From Panicum virgatum (taxonomy: Eukaryota > Streptophyta > Magnoliopsida > Poales > Poaceae): a stretch of DNA of 64,000 nucleotides. This document shows positions 13,001 to 24,605 of the stretch, in pieces. The notes under the pieces were generated by a model, which was not told the origin of the DNA, did not search any database, and was given only the letters and a program-made list of their open reading frames with translations. The stretch is from positions 40,316,118 to 40,380,117 of the forward strand of contig NC_053149.1 in NCBI RefSeq assembly GCF_016808335.1. Reading direction: 5' to 3'. The first letter of the stretch is position 1; each line of letters opens with the position of its first letter. The translations under genes and the position numbers were made by a program.

Positions 13001-13348
13001 TGTCCTTTTTGGGGATACTCTACTGCTGCTCAGTTCCAGCCGACGCGAGGGAGTTCACCCGGAGCTACCAGGAGTACGAGGGCTTCTAGGCGTTTGTCTC
13101 CCAGTCGACGTCCCTGTGGCGCCCTGTTTCCGAGAGCTTCTCGTATATATTTTTACGCTTCCGCATACTCTGTATCAGACTTTTGTCATTAATGTAATAA
13201 ATAACATTCGTATTCGCTTTATTATATCTTTTTTCGTGATATGTGCTGTGATATACTGTTCATTCTGTTGTATATACGTGTGACTTGATCCTGGCACGTA
13301 TATGATTGCTCGGTTTATGTCCTTTTATAAACCGGGTGTTACAGTTTG
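10042..13348. mobile_element. Solo LTR (3.3 kb) nested in the hAT element
   Basis: The segment 10047-13343 starts TGTAACACCC and ends GGGTGTTACA (TG...CA with inverted ends). It is flanked by perfect 5-bp repeats GTTTG (10042-10046, 13344-13348). It has no gag, protease, reverse transcriptase or integrase, so I read it as one LTR left after recombination between two. Its length and the TGTAACACCC start resemble Tekay/Del-type chromovirus LTRs, but the family assignment is inference. Long open frames at 10.3-11.5 kb come from GC-rich composition and have no domain. Confidence 0.85.
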
Positions 13349-13675
13349 ACCGGTAACCGGTCAAACCGGACCGGTTCCCACCGGTTTTGCAAACCCTGGT
13401 GGGAACTCGTATTGGCGTCATTGTGCCCATCGTGGTGTCCTTATCATTTGTGGGGCATGTGTTTCTACCTCTTCGAGAAGTTAGGGAGATCGTACATCGA
13501 AAGTCTCAGCACTTGTATTCATTTTTTTTATGTATCCGGTAATTTCTTCTTTAGTTTCTTATTTTTCTTTCTTTTTCCTGTCCACGCATAGCATGCTGTA
13601 CATGGACTTTGTTGTCCAATTTCTCCTCGCACACTACTACAGAACATCAATGTTGTTCCGGTTGGAAAACCATTT

Positions 13676-13858
13676 TTGTCCCGGTTTCCCAACCGGGAAC
13701 GCCAGGCCGGGACAAAAGGGGGTGCCCTTTTGTCCCGGGTCCGGCAATCGGGACAAAAAGCACCCTTTTGTCCCCCAACCGGGACAAAAGGGGCTGTCAG
13801 CGCCACGTGCCTGGCGCACCCTTTTGTCCCGGTTGGTGTTACCAACCGGGACAAAAGG
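13676..13858. repeat. Left subterminal repeat array of the CACTA element
   Basis: At least six copies of TTTTGTCCCGG or its complement lie in both orientations, several forming perfect short hairpins such as TTGTCCCGGTTGG with CCAACCGGGACAA. The matching array at the other end is 22530-22710. Confidence 0.85.
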
Positions 13859-14249
13859 TCCATTTTTTTCCTATTTCTCTTTTCTCAATTCTTTTTCTAT
13901 TTCAATTATACTTTTGCATTTCAATTAAACTTATGTATTGGAATTCAGCGTGTAAGATCTCCACTAATATATACATATATATATATAGTTACTTATATAA
14001 TATTTGTCCTAGATAGTTTCCATATATAAACATATATATACACATATATATTATTAGAGGGCTTATATATATATATAATACATACATACTCATAAATAGA
14101 TATATAATACATACATACATACACACATATATATTTACATATGTATGTTCGTTCTTAATTACACATATATGCGTATATTATCATATTTGCTGCGATTGTC
14201 AATGTTAGAGTGTCCATCATAGTAGAATTCGCCTTTTGGATCGAGGACT

Positions 14250-17200
14250 TGCTCAACAATAAATCCGGACAATTGTTCTTGAATCGCCATAATCTTTTCC
14301 TCCGGTTTGAGTTTATCGCACATCTCCTCGACCTATGGAAAAGGAGGATAATTAATTTCGACTAATTAAAATACGAGTTCAAATATTAACAAGTTTTTTA
14401 CTTACTTCCTCCCCCAATCTGCCAAGGCCCTTGGAGGACCTTCCAGACCGTAGATGTTCTCGCATACATAGTATGTGCATAAATTAGTGCATTGTTTCTA
14501 CCTCATACACTTTAAGAGAGAAGAAATTATCAGGTATTTACATGAATATATAATAAAACTAATGAAACGTGCAACGAATCATCCAAGTGCGTACCGCAAA
14601 ATATGTCTTGATCTTCAATTTCTTGTTCAATTTGCCTGGATGATTTTTAGCGACTTGTTTCCAAACCCTGTGCATGATTAGAACAATTATAGTCAAGTAA
14701 CAAAGTGATTCAAAGTTTCGGTCATCGACGGAGTAGAGGTAGAATTACTTTTTCATCATGTTAAGAAGATCACTGTATTGTTCTGGAGGTCTCCTTAATG
14801 AGTCCATAACCACCATCATGCTAATGTCGACAAGTATGAGCATTAGGACCCAGTGGTCACTGCAAGATTATACGGAATAGTTAAGGTTTAAATAATTTGA
14901 TGATACAGAATAGAAAGAGTTAGACGGAAGGAATCACTCACGCAAAGTTATAAGGATACAATATCATTTGCTTGTTGTGATGAACGCTTATGTACTTGAA
15001 CAAGTTTTGGAATATCTCATCGGAATTGTTATGTAGAAGCCTCCAATTACAAGTAATTGGGTCGATGAAGCCGAGGTGAGAGTATCCCTTTCTCCTGCAA
15101 GTTTGTATCTCCATTCTACATGATACCGAATAAATCAAGGGATCAGTATGTTGAGATCATGCAAATCAATACGTAAGGAGAGTAAAATACTTACAGAACC
15201 CACAAGCCGACCATAGAGATGTCAAGGTCCTCCTGATTGAATAGTTGGTAAACTTCTTCCCAGTTTATCTATATAATGGCCTCCCCCCATAAGAAATCGT
15301 CATCTTTAATCTTTGCGCCCTGCATGAAGATACAATCGGCCATCGCACGCATGTAGTGCTGGTGCAGCTTATACATTTGCGTTGGAAGCACGGACACTAC
15401 TTCGGGGGGTACAAGACATTTGCCCAGCTCAAACGTCCATTTGACGACCACATCGGCCTTTGGAATATCTTCTCCCCCTGCAATCTGAGCCGCCGTCAGG
15501 TTTGCTTCTTTCAAAAATGTAACAAAGTCTTGTTGTTGCATCGTCTGTCCCACTACGAGAGGCTCTATTGATTATTTCTTTTGGCTCCGAGCTGTGGAAC
15601 GTCGGACGACGACGACTTTGATTGTCTCTTCTTTTTCTCAGTAGTGTAGCGAAAATGGCCTCTCATGCCATTTTTCAATATAATGTTTTGGCGATTGATG
15701 ACACACACAACACTTGGACTAATGTGATTGTTAAGATGATTATTCTCAGGCTTTTAGGTTCAAGTGATGACAAAGAGAAGAGAGGCGTTGCAAGGCCCGA
15801 GAGGCTCTTCGGTCCAAGAGACAAGGATTGAGGCATTTTGCTATCATCGGTTAAACCGACGTAGGGCAAAATGAACTCACCGGTGCAAACACAGAGAAGG
15901 TCTGCGGGCTAGGGTTTTACATCGGATTAACCGACGCTAAAGAAATTGCATACGTCGGTGCATTGACAGATGAAGACCGAGGAAAATACATACACCGGTT
16001 GAACCGATGATGCATCGGTCAATCTCAACGGTTCAGTTGTCCAGAGAAGTGATTTTTCATGGAACGTTAAGAAGTTACACTCACCGGTTAAACCGACGAT
16101 ACATCGGTTAAACCGACGATACACCGGTTGATTGCCAACGGCTAGTTTTCAAGTGGGCAGTTTACTTACACCGGTTGAACCGGTGATGGCTTTGGAGGTA
16201 CATCGGATTAACCGGCGTTAAGTATTTTTCTGGCAACTTTTCTCCAACGGCTATATTTGCTTGGGCTGCCTATATATACCCCCAAGGCCGGGTCATTTGA
16301 GGTTGCTGGAGACCATACAAGCATACAAGAGTAAAAGATCATCTCCAACCATCCTAGAGCTTCATTATACATCATATAGGCTCAAGCACACTTGTAAGAG
16401 TGCTTAGTGCTTGTAATAGGGATTAGTTCTTGCGAGAGCTCCCTTGAGAGAAGCCTTGCTGCGGCAAGCAACTTGTGATCCATCGTGTGACCCTCCGTCT
16501 TGGTTTGGAGTGGCAACGACACTTTGTGCGGGGGAAGAGGAGGCCCCCTCCTTGGTGGAGAAGCTCCGTAGTGGATTTCGGCCGGGTGACCGAGAGAGAC
16601 GGTGGCGGTGCACGAGACTTAGTGTCTCAGGGGCACTTGCCTTTGCTTGCCGGCATCGCCTTGGTGGCGTAGTGCAAGACGGTGATCGGAAGAGCCTCGG
16701 TGTCCCGTGGACGTAGGCGTTTGTGCCGAACCACGTTACATGACCGTGTCTACTCGGGAGTTTGCATCCCTCTTGCACTTACCTCTTTACTTACCATATT
16801 ACGTTTCCGCATTTACTTTATCTTGCGTGCCTTTACCTTCCTAGTTAGTTTGGTTAGGATTGGCTATAGGTTGCAAGTATTTTGGGGTAAGTAGAGAGTA
16901 GCATAGATAAACCTTAGTCATAACTAGCGTGTGTAGGACGTGTTAGGTTTATCTTATGCAATTAGATTGAGCCCTAGGTTAAAAAGCGATTAGCCACCCT
17001 ATTCACCCCCTCCCCTTCTAGGGTCGGACACCCCGGTGATCCTTACAAGTAGTTTTGATAATTGTGCGGTCATAGTCAAAAGGGGGATCTCTCGGAATGA
17101 ATTTTCTCTTATTTGCTTCGCACATTTCCTTAAAAAATTTCAAATCTCCGGGATTTATCACTTTCTCGGGCTCCGGCTTCGGCTTGAAGTGCTCTTTAAC

Positions 17201-17460
17201 TCTTTCTTGAGTTATCCGATCGCATTCTTCAAGGCTCATGTCCCAGGGTTTAATAGGAGCCTCCTTGGTTTTTTTCTTCTTTTCTTTCTTCTTTGGAGGC
17301 TCCTTAGCCGGTGCAGCTACCTTCTTTGCCGGCAGCTGTTTCTGTTTCTTTGCCGACGGCGGAGGGGGTGACCAAGGAGGTGACGGTGACGCTTGAGTGT
17401 TCATCGGCGCATGAGATGATGGTGATGGAGAATGTGCCGGTGAACCTTGCCGGGACAGTA
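14250..17460 (-). pseudogene. CACTA Ulp1-like (C48 peptidase) gene, interrupted
   Basis: Minus-strand exons can be followed from about 17404 (a Pro/Lys-rich region with PPKKKEKKKK) past the LTR insertion to about 15553-15269 (LPTQMYKLHQHYMRAMADC). They continue at 15138-14938 (SHLGFIDPITCNW, HHNKQMILYPYNF), which ends at a donor GTGAGT. The next piece, about 14860-14760, carries the protease-like DHWVLML and VMDSL motifs, and 14470-14400 has LCTYYVCENIYGL. The His, Asp and Cys positions expected for an Ulp1 fold seem present. Such genes accompany TNP2 in many plant CACTA elements; their role is unclear. A 1.4-kb solo LTR separates the N-terminal part from the rest. Confidence 0.7.
15640..17052 (+). 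mobile_element. Solo LTR (1.4 kb) nested in the CACTA element
   Basis: The segment 15645-17047 begins TGTAGCGAAAATGG and ends GATCCTTACA. It is flanked by perfect 5-bp repeats AGTAG (15640-15644, 17048-17052). It has no internal retroelement genes. Its interior (15845-16215) carries a degenerate array around CACCGGTTNAACCGRTG. A TATATATA box at 16271 lies in the expected promoter region. The last bases (GATCCTTACA) match, in reverse, the first ones of the LTR at 58338. Confidence 0.9.
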
Positions 17461-17519
17461 CATATATAATAAAAGTATTTGAATTGTCATTACTTTTGTA
17501 TAGAATAATAGGAAATGAT

Positions 17520-20500
17520 TCAAGTACATGAAAGATTAGCGGTAACAGACTTTCTCTTCACAAATGTCCCTTGATTATGATCACGGCGCAAGTATGGAGC
17601 ATCATCATTGGCTAGCAGGATGCATGGATCAGCATTTACTTTGAAAGGTGGAATGGCAACAAAGTTATTATATTTTTCTGACAAGTCTGTCTTGTCCTCC
17701 ACTCCAACAATGTTTCTCTTCCCTGATAGAACTATGTGTCGCTTAGGCTCATTTTTTTGCTTATTTATCCCCTTCTTTGGCTTGCTGGACAAGTCTTTAA
17801 TGTATAAAACCTGAGCGACATCCTGAGCTAGGACAAACGGCTCATCTCTATACCCAAGATTGTTGAGATCAGCTATTGTCATCTCATACTCATCTTTTGT
17901 TACCCCTCCTCCAGATAGCTTAATCCATTGGCAACAAAATAGAGGCACCTTGAAATTGGGACCGTAATCCAGCTCACATATCTCTTCAATGTAGCCGTAA
18001 TATGTGTCCTTTGTTCCATTATTATCCATGGCATCCATACGGACACCGCTGTTTTGATTGGTACTCTTTTTATCTTGGGCTATCGTATAAAATGTGTTAC
18101 CATTTATCTCGCACCCTTGGTATGTTAAGATATTCCAAGATGGTCCCCTAGCCAATAAGAACAGTTGTTCACTTATATCCAAGTTATGCATTAGATGCTT
18201 CCGCAACCAGCTGCCGAAAGTGTTCATGTGCTCACGTGTAATCCATGCCTCAGACTTTTCCGGGAATTCGGAGAGCAGAATCTTCTTGTGTTCCTCGATA
18301 TACGGGTCAACCAAGGATGATTGTTGAAGAACCGCATAATGCGCTTTCTTGAATGAGAAATGATCTGTGCAGATATAAGATCATCAATAAAAAAATACTG
18401 GTTTAAGGCCTCCCCTAATGTACCCTTTCCATTTAGTCTCCCCTCATATCGCGATTCAGAGACCCCAATTGGTTTAAGGTCATCAATAAAGTCAACACAA
18501 AAGTCAATGACCTCCTCAGTTCCGTAGGCACTGGCGATGCTTCCTTCTGGGCGAGCTCGATTACGAACACATTTCTTGAGTACCCCCATGAACCTTTCGA
18601 ATGGGAACATGTTATGTAGAAATACTGGTCTGAGGATATCAATCTCTTTCACAAGGTGCACTAGAAGATGTGTCATGATGTTGAAGAAAGATGGTGGAAA
18701 TATCAGCTCAAAGCCAACAAGACATTGCACCACATTATTTTGTAGCTTTATCAAATTGTCCAGGTCAATTACCTTCTGAGAAACTGCGTTGAGGAAGGCA
18801 CATAGTTTCACGATGGTTAACCGGACGTTATCAGGCAGAATCCCCCGCAGCACAACCGGAAGAAGTTCGGTCATAAGCACGTGGCAGTCATGGGACTTGA
18901 GATTTGTAAATTTCTTCTCTGCCAAATTTAAGATTCCTTTTATATTGGATGAGTATCCGGAGGGAACCTTTATACTGCTCAAGCAGTCAAACATGCTTTC
19001 CTTCTCTTCCTTGCTAAGAGTATAGCTGGCAGGACTTAAGTATTCTCGTCTATTATCTCGCTGTTGTGGATGTAAGGCATCTCGTTCTTCCATACGTTGC
19101 AATTCTTGACGTGCTTCTAGTGTATCTTTTGTCTTTTCGTAAACTCCCAAGAATGCTATCAGGTTGACGCAAAGATTCTTCGTGAGGTGCATCATATCAA
19201 TTACATGACGAACATCTAAAACTTCCCAATATGGTAGCTCCCAAAATATGGATTTCTTCTTCCACATGGGCGCCATTCCGTTTTCGTTCGGAACAGGTTG
19301 GCTACCAGGATCCTTTCCAAAAATAACTTCTAGATCTTTTACCATGTCGAAGATGTCTTTACCACTACGGTGCATCGATTTTGTTCAGTGGTCCGCTTGG
19401 CCTTTGAAATGCTTGCCCTTCTTTCGTACCGGATGCCTGATGGGAAGAAACCGACGATGACTCATGTATACAACCTTTTTACAGTGAGTCAACCATATAT
19501 TATCGATATCATCTAAACAGTGTGTGCATGCTTTATATCCCTTGTTCGAATATCCTGACAAGTTACTAAGAGCAGACTAGTCATTAATCGTTATGAACAG
19601 CAATGCTCGTAGGTTGAAGTTTTCCTGTTTGTATTCATCCCACATCCGTACACCTTCATCGCCCCAGAGCAATAAGAGTTCTTCGACCAATGGTCTTAGG
19701 TACACATCAATGTCATTTTCTGGCTGCTTTGGGCCCGGGATAAGCACTGGCATCATGATGAACTTCCGTTTCATGCAGAGCCATGGCGGAAGATTGTACA
19801 TACAAAGAGTCACAGGCCAAGTGCTATGACCACTGCTCATCTCACCAAAAGGATTCATGCCATCCGTACTCAAACCGAACCTTATGTTTCTCGCATCCAA
19901 TTCAAATTCAGGGTACGTTCTATCTATTTTTCTCCACTGCGACCCATCAGCGGGGTGTCTCAACATCGAGTCTTGCTTGCGTTCCTCTTTGTGCCATCGC
20001 ATCAACTTAGCATTATCTTTATTTCTAAATAGACGCTTCAAACGTGGTATTATAGGCGAATACCACATGACCTTCGCAGAAACTCTCTTCCGGGGACGCT
20101 CCCCCTCGACATCGCCAAGATCATCTTTTCTGATCTTGTAACGCAATGCACTGCATACGGGACATGCATCTAAATTCTCGTACTCGCCTCGGTAGAGGAT
20201 GCAGTCGTTGGGGGCATGCATATATCTTTTGCACTTCCAATCCTAGAGGGCAAATAAGTTGTTTGGCTTCATACGTTGTGGTAGGCAATATGTTGTCCTT
20301 AGGAAACATTTTTTGACAAGTTTCAATAATTCACCAAATCCCTTGTCAGATACACCATTTGTCGCCTTCCATTGCAGCAACTCCGAGGTGGTGCCAAGCT
20401 TCTTCAATCCATTTTTACAATCTGGGTACAACAACTTACGGTGGTCCTCTAACATCTTCTGGAACTTCAATCTCTCCGTTTCACTCTCATAGTCTGCCCA

Positions 20501-20898
20501 CACATTGTGCAGTGCCTGCCCCAGATCGTCGCTGGAATCATCTTCTGCTACATCTACTTCGGGCTCTTCCATGGGAATATCGTCATCGAATGCACCGAAT
20601 CCAGCATTCCCGGAAAGTGGTCGTCAAAATCTTCTTCTTCATTGTGTTCTATGGTAACCCCCTGTTCTCCATGCTTCGTCCAACAAACATACTTCTCCAT
20701 GAAACCATTTGCGAAAATGTGGCGGTGTAGGATTCTTGAAGAGGAGTAATCCTTGTTATTATTGCAATGAACACACGGGCAGCACATAAAACCATTCTGC
20801 TTATTTGCCTCAGTCACAGACAAAAAATAATGCAGGCCTTCAATGAATTCGTTCGAACATCGGTCAGTATTGTACATCCATTGCCGGTCCATCTGCAT
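17520..20898 (-). pseudogene. CACTA TNP2-type transposase, frameshifted
   Basis: Reading the minus strand, the domains run in the usual order. A transposase-associated N-terminal domain (20898-20560) has FMCCPCVHCNN and HIFANGF. The TNP2 transposase region (20310-19380) has CPVCSALRYKIR, RFGLSTDGMNPF and GYKACTHCLDD. DUF4218 (19375-18400) has DCHVLMTELLPVVLRG, LVHLVKEI and FPFERFMGVLK. DUF4216 (18314-17520) has YYGYIEEICELDYG. Two single-base indels in homopolymers (about 20310 and 20213) shift the frame and then restore it. In-frame stops lie near 19578 and 19387. It would cut and join CACTA ends if intact; this copy appears dead. Confidence 0.85.
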
Positions 20899-21114
20899 TT
20901 TAAAGAAATCGATTTGAATTCTTTACATGTATCGAATAAATAAAATATATCAAACCTAAATTAAACTAAATATAATATAATATGAATAATTAAAAGATCT
21001 GCAATATCTATCATACATCATGATTAATTAAAAAGAGTACTTAATCCATTACAGAACTTAACAAACGGGTACTCAACATGCAACTTAAAAATTCGCACAA
21101 CAACACATAGGTTT

Positions 21115-21423
21115 TCAACCGTCCTTGCGTGGGAACGCAGAATACTCTGACAGATTTCTTGCTGGCGCAGAAGAAGATGGCGGAGTTGAAACCTCCGAGT
21201 TTGGTGGTGACGAACCGTAACGCCGCAACAAATTCTCAAGATCAAACGGAGGTTCCTCGTCCCTTGCCACACATTCTCTATATTCTTTTTCCAAATAACG
21301 GAGCACTGCCCTATGAAAAGCGCTAGGTTTCTTGCACCGACGACCTACTGGAGTTGTGTCCTTCTCTCCAGAAGGACAACGATCACCCCCACCGGCGCCA
21401 CTCCCTCCGGCTGCTGAAGCCAT
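21115..21423 (-). CDS. Small CACTA-borne protein or first exon
   Basis: A 102-codon minus-strand frame begins with a Gly/Ser-rich stretch and continues with FHRAVLRYLEKEYRECVARDEEPPFDLENLLRRYG (shown here only to mark a helical, charged core; positions roughly 37-71). It lies just upstream of the transposase in its direction of reading and inside the element. It may be a separate small protein or an N-terminal exon of the TNP2 or TnpA-like transcript. I recognise no named domain. Confidence 0.45.
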   Translation of the reverse strand: MASAAGGSGAGGGDRCPSGEKDTTPVGRRCKKPSAFHRAVLRYLEKEYRECVARDEEPPFDLENLLRRYGSSPPNSEVSTPPSSSAPARNLSEYSAFPRKDG

Positions 21424-21429
21424 ATTTTA

Positions 21430-22529
21430 CTGGAAAACACTTTTATTTTTCACAAATTATAAATTCTTACAATTACAATGCAAATATTATTTACTATTAC
21501 AATTACAATGATCAGATTAATTACTCTTGCAAATAACAATGAAAACATATAAAAAGACGAAATCTCTAATTAATTGAAAGAAATCTCTATAACTCCTAAT
21601 TATTTTGACACCCTTCAGTTCCAGGAGAACACTCTTTTCAATATCCAGAAACCCTCTAGAAGAAAAAAAAACTTTATTTCAGAAAATGTATATGTCGGTA
21701 ACCTCGAACCTGCGGTGATGACACTGCCTTTCGGGGGAACACGGTGCTGTACAAGTACGTCACCAATAGGCCAGTCGCAACACCAACATTTACGGTTGAT
21801 AGGAACACAGCACTTGGCACAAACAGCATGCTCGTTGATATGCTCTCAGTGCAACAATGGCCACGCTGACTGTGCCAAATTCTGTGTTCGTATTAACCGC
21901 AAGTGCTGGTGTTGCGACCAGCCCATTGGTGACGTCCTTATAACGCATCGTGTATCCTCGAAATGTAGTGCCATCACCGTTGAATGGAGATTAACGACGC
22001 ATAATTGTTTCGAAATAAAATTTTTTTAAGCTTCTAGATGGTTTTAGTGTGAGCATGAATGAATACATCACTAGAGTGTCAAAATAATCCATTCATAATA
22101 CAAAAAATTCTAATATACTCATTTAATTAATTCATTCATTAATACAAAAATCAACTATCCACAATATGGTCATATATACAAGTAAATCACATGAAGTGTG
22201 TAAGCTCATTCTAAAAATTTCTACTATCCACATACTCATCTAAATCTAAAAGAAAATCACACCTACATATGCAATCTAAATGTTCAAGAAATGAGCTACA
22301 CATTTTCTCTATTTCTAAAGCATGAAATGAGCTACACAAGCAATGGAAGAAGAGAAAAACAAGCCCCAAACCTTTAGCGGCGATGGATGGACGAGGGAAT
22401 CAAAGATCTTCACAAATGTGGTGAAAAAATGAGCAAGAACTCCCATCTCCCGAGCCAAGAACAGCAAGAACAAAGTGAGCTGAATGGCTCGGGCGGGGAG
22501 AAAGGGAAAGGGATAAGGGGGCCAAGGAG
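21430..22529. other. Right interior of the CACTA element, non-coding
   Basis: AT-rich sequence between the last coding block and the right terminal array; no convincing gene. Presumably the promoter side of the minus-strand transposase gene. Confidence 0.5.
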
Positions 22530-22710
22530 TTTTGTCCCGGTTGGAGGCACCAACCGGGACAAAAGGGCCCGGTTGGTGCAACCGGGACAAAAGGGCCCGG
22601 TTGGTGCCTCCAACCGGGACAAAAGGCCCCTGTCCCCCCGCTGGCCCGGCTAGCCGTTGGACCCGGGACAAAAACCACCTATTGTCCCGGGCCCAAAGGC
22701 AGCCGGGACA
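22530..22710. repeat. Right subterminal repeat array of the CACTA element
   Basis: Palindromic repeats of TTTTGTCCCGGTTGG and CCAACCGGGACAAAAGG alternate with GGGCCCGGTTGGTGC spacers at about 25-40-bp spacing. They mirror the left array and would fold into hairpins. Confidence 0.9.
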
Positions 22711-22854
22711 AAAGGCCTAGAACAAAGAACTGTTCTGTAGCAGTGGCATATGGTCTGGTTTCCAATTTCAGTTCTATTTTTACATCCATGGACCCACCAC
22801 TATCATAGGGCTCGCCATGATAGACAAAAGTTTACGACGAATCGAGGAAACAAA

Positions 22855-23212
22855 GGCCCTGTTTAGTTCCTTTTTGCAAAAACGCAAAAAGGTGTAAACT
22901 CTCAATTTGAAGTACTAAATGAAGTCTATTTACAAAACTTTTTGCATGGATGGGTTGTAAATCGCGAGACGAATCTAATGATGCTAATTAATCTATGATT
23001 AATCAATAATTAGCGGATGGTTACTGTAGCATCACTGTTGCAAATCATGGATTAAGTAGGCTCATTAGAATCGTCTCGCGATTTACAGCCCATCCATGCA
23101 AAAAGTTTTGTAAATAGACTTCATTTAGTACTTCAAATTAGCAAGATACCGTTTCACTTTAATGCGTTTACGGTTTTTTTGCGTTTACGGGGTGGGAACT
23201 AAACACACCCAA
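22855..23212. mobile_element. MITE with GGCCCTGTTTAGTTCC-type ends
   Basis: The left end GGCCCTGTTTAGTTCC pairs with the right end GGGAACTAAACACACCC. The interior is a long imperfect inverted repeat, with CTAAATGAAGTCTATTTACAA on the left mirrored on the right, the core CGCGAGACGAATCTAATGA and a central ACTGTAGCATCAC. It is a non-coding Tourist-like MITE; its superfamily is not proven by a target duplication here. Confidence 0.8.
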
Positions 23213-24304
23213 AATCCACTTTTTAGAAAAAGTATAAAGATAGAGTGTCCTATGAAGAATTTGAAAATATTCTAGATAAACAAGAAAAAATTGTGGTCCA
23301 ATATGACGAATTGACGATATCACGCCTCCTACTATGCCACTCTCCCTTCATCGGGCAAGTGAAATCCTCCTTGCTCTTGTTATGTAATCCATCTATTCAC
23401 CTGTTTTGAAAAGTCAATTTGTACACATTTTATTCAAACCTATCATAAGCGCATTTAGTACGCATACCACTACACTCACATTTTAAAATGACTTATTTAC
23501 TTTGCAGCTATAAATATATTTTACAAGATACAGTTGTTGAAGTCAACTCTGAGACTACACTCTGTACAGTATTTGCATGTAGTTCCTTCAAAAGTACCCT
23601 TTTTGGACTACACACACGAACATTTGTCGTTGAAGGCTCAGAACTAAAATTAACATGAAGAGAAAAAATAAATCAAGAGCTCAGAGAAATTAAAAAATAT
23701 GGCGTGTGTGTGTGTGTGCAGCCCTCCGTGCACTGTAGACCCATCAAGGAGCATCCTATTTGGCCTTTCCGAGAGATTCCCGTCTACGCGTAAATGCACC
23801 GCGCCGCACGGCACACCATGGCTCGAAAAGAGGTGAAACAGTGTCACTGTTTGTATGGCGCATTTTGCAGCATCACACGACTGACACCCAAAACAGTAGC
23901 ATGCATAAAGTGCCCGCCCGGTAAAATTCTTCAAGGTGAAAAACCCTACTCATCTCATCTGATCACCAGTGTTCTCGTTGTGTAAATTTAAGCACGGTGT
24001 ATATATACTTTTTCATGTGTGCCTTGAGACTTGCATACCTCTAGTGACTCTTACTAGTGAATCTAGTGGGAAAAAAAATCAAAACCCTATGAACCAACTA
24101 ATATTTTAGTATCAAATCATTATATCTTTTTCTTGGAAAGCTCCCAAACAGCCTCTCGGGACACCGGAGTGCTTAGTTCGAGCGAGCAAATCATGCATGT
24201 CCATGAATCTTTGGTGTTCTCAAGGTAACCAAGATCTCAATTCTCACAAGGCCAAAACTTTATCTTAAAGCAAGGCCAAAAAAATTTTAAGGAAAGGCAG
24301 GGCT
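23213..24304. other. Spacer, nothing recognised
   Basis: No domain-bearing frame, RNA gene or transposon end was seen. A short (GT)n run lies at 23705-23719. Confidence 0.5.
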
Positions 24305-24605
24305 CGAGGTTCTGTTTGGTTCTTCCCCTTCTAAGAATTTTTAGGAGAAATTCTACATGCATGGAGTACTAAATAAAATTAATTTGCAAAACTTTTACAT
24401 ATACATCTAACTTTACGCGACGAATCTAATAAGCTTAATCAATCCATGATTAGCTACAATAATGCTACCGTTACCATCCTCTAATCATGCGGTCAAAAAT
24501 CTCATTAGATTCGTCTTGCAAATTAGCACATGGTTTTGAAGGTGATTTTATAAACTATCTTTATTTAATATCTCTAATTGTCAAAATAGTGAAGAGTTCT
24601 AATAC
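24305..24605. mobile_element. MITE relic, shared GACGAATCTAAT core
   Basis: Contains GCGACGAATCTAATAAGC, GCTACAATAATGCTACCG and CTCATTAGATTCGTCTTGC in inverted arrangement, like the other MITEs here. The left end resembles TCTGTTTGGTTCTTCC; the right end is unclear. Confidence 0.65.

Larger units (their letters stand above)
6304..13406 (-). mobile_element. hAT element with perfect 8-bp target duplication
   Basis: The element (6312-13398, 7087 bp) begins CAGGGTTTAAG and ends GCAAACCCTG, a short terminal inverted repeat. It is flanked by perfect 8-bp direct repeats GTGGGAAC (6304-6311 and 13399-13406), the hAT signature. Both subterminal regions are packed with ACCGG and CCGGT motifs (6335-6490, 9530-9660, 10003-10046, 13349-13390). 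Without the nested LTR at 10047-13343 it is about 3.8 kb. The minus-strand transposase is incomplete, so the copy is probably non-autonomous. Confidence 0.95.
13629..22748 (-). mobile_element. CACTA (En/Spm-type) transposon, 9.1 kb
   Basis: The element (13632-22745) starts CACTACTACAGAACA and ends TGTTCTGTAGCAGTG, near-perfect CACTA inverted repeats. A perfect 3-bp target duplication GCA flanks it (13629-13631, 22746-22748). Both ends carry arrays of TTTTGTCCCGG and CCGGGACAAAA motifs (13676-13858 and 22530-22710), which are probable transposase-binding and hairpin-forming repeats. Minus-strand genes for a TNP2-type transposase and an Ulp1-like protein fill the interior. A solo LTR interrupts it at 15645-17047. 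Confidence 0.95.

Noticed and set aside
13676..13858. CRISPR-like regularly spaced palindromes
   Set aside because: These are CACTA subterminal repeats in a plant genome: irregular spacing, both orientations, a mirrored array at the other end and no cas genes.
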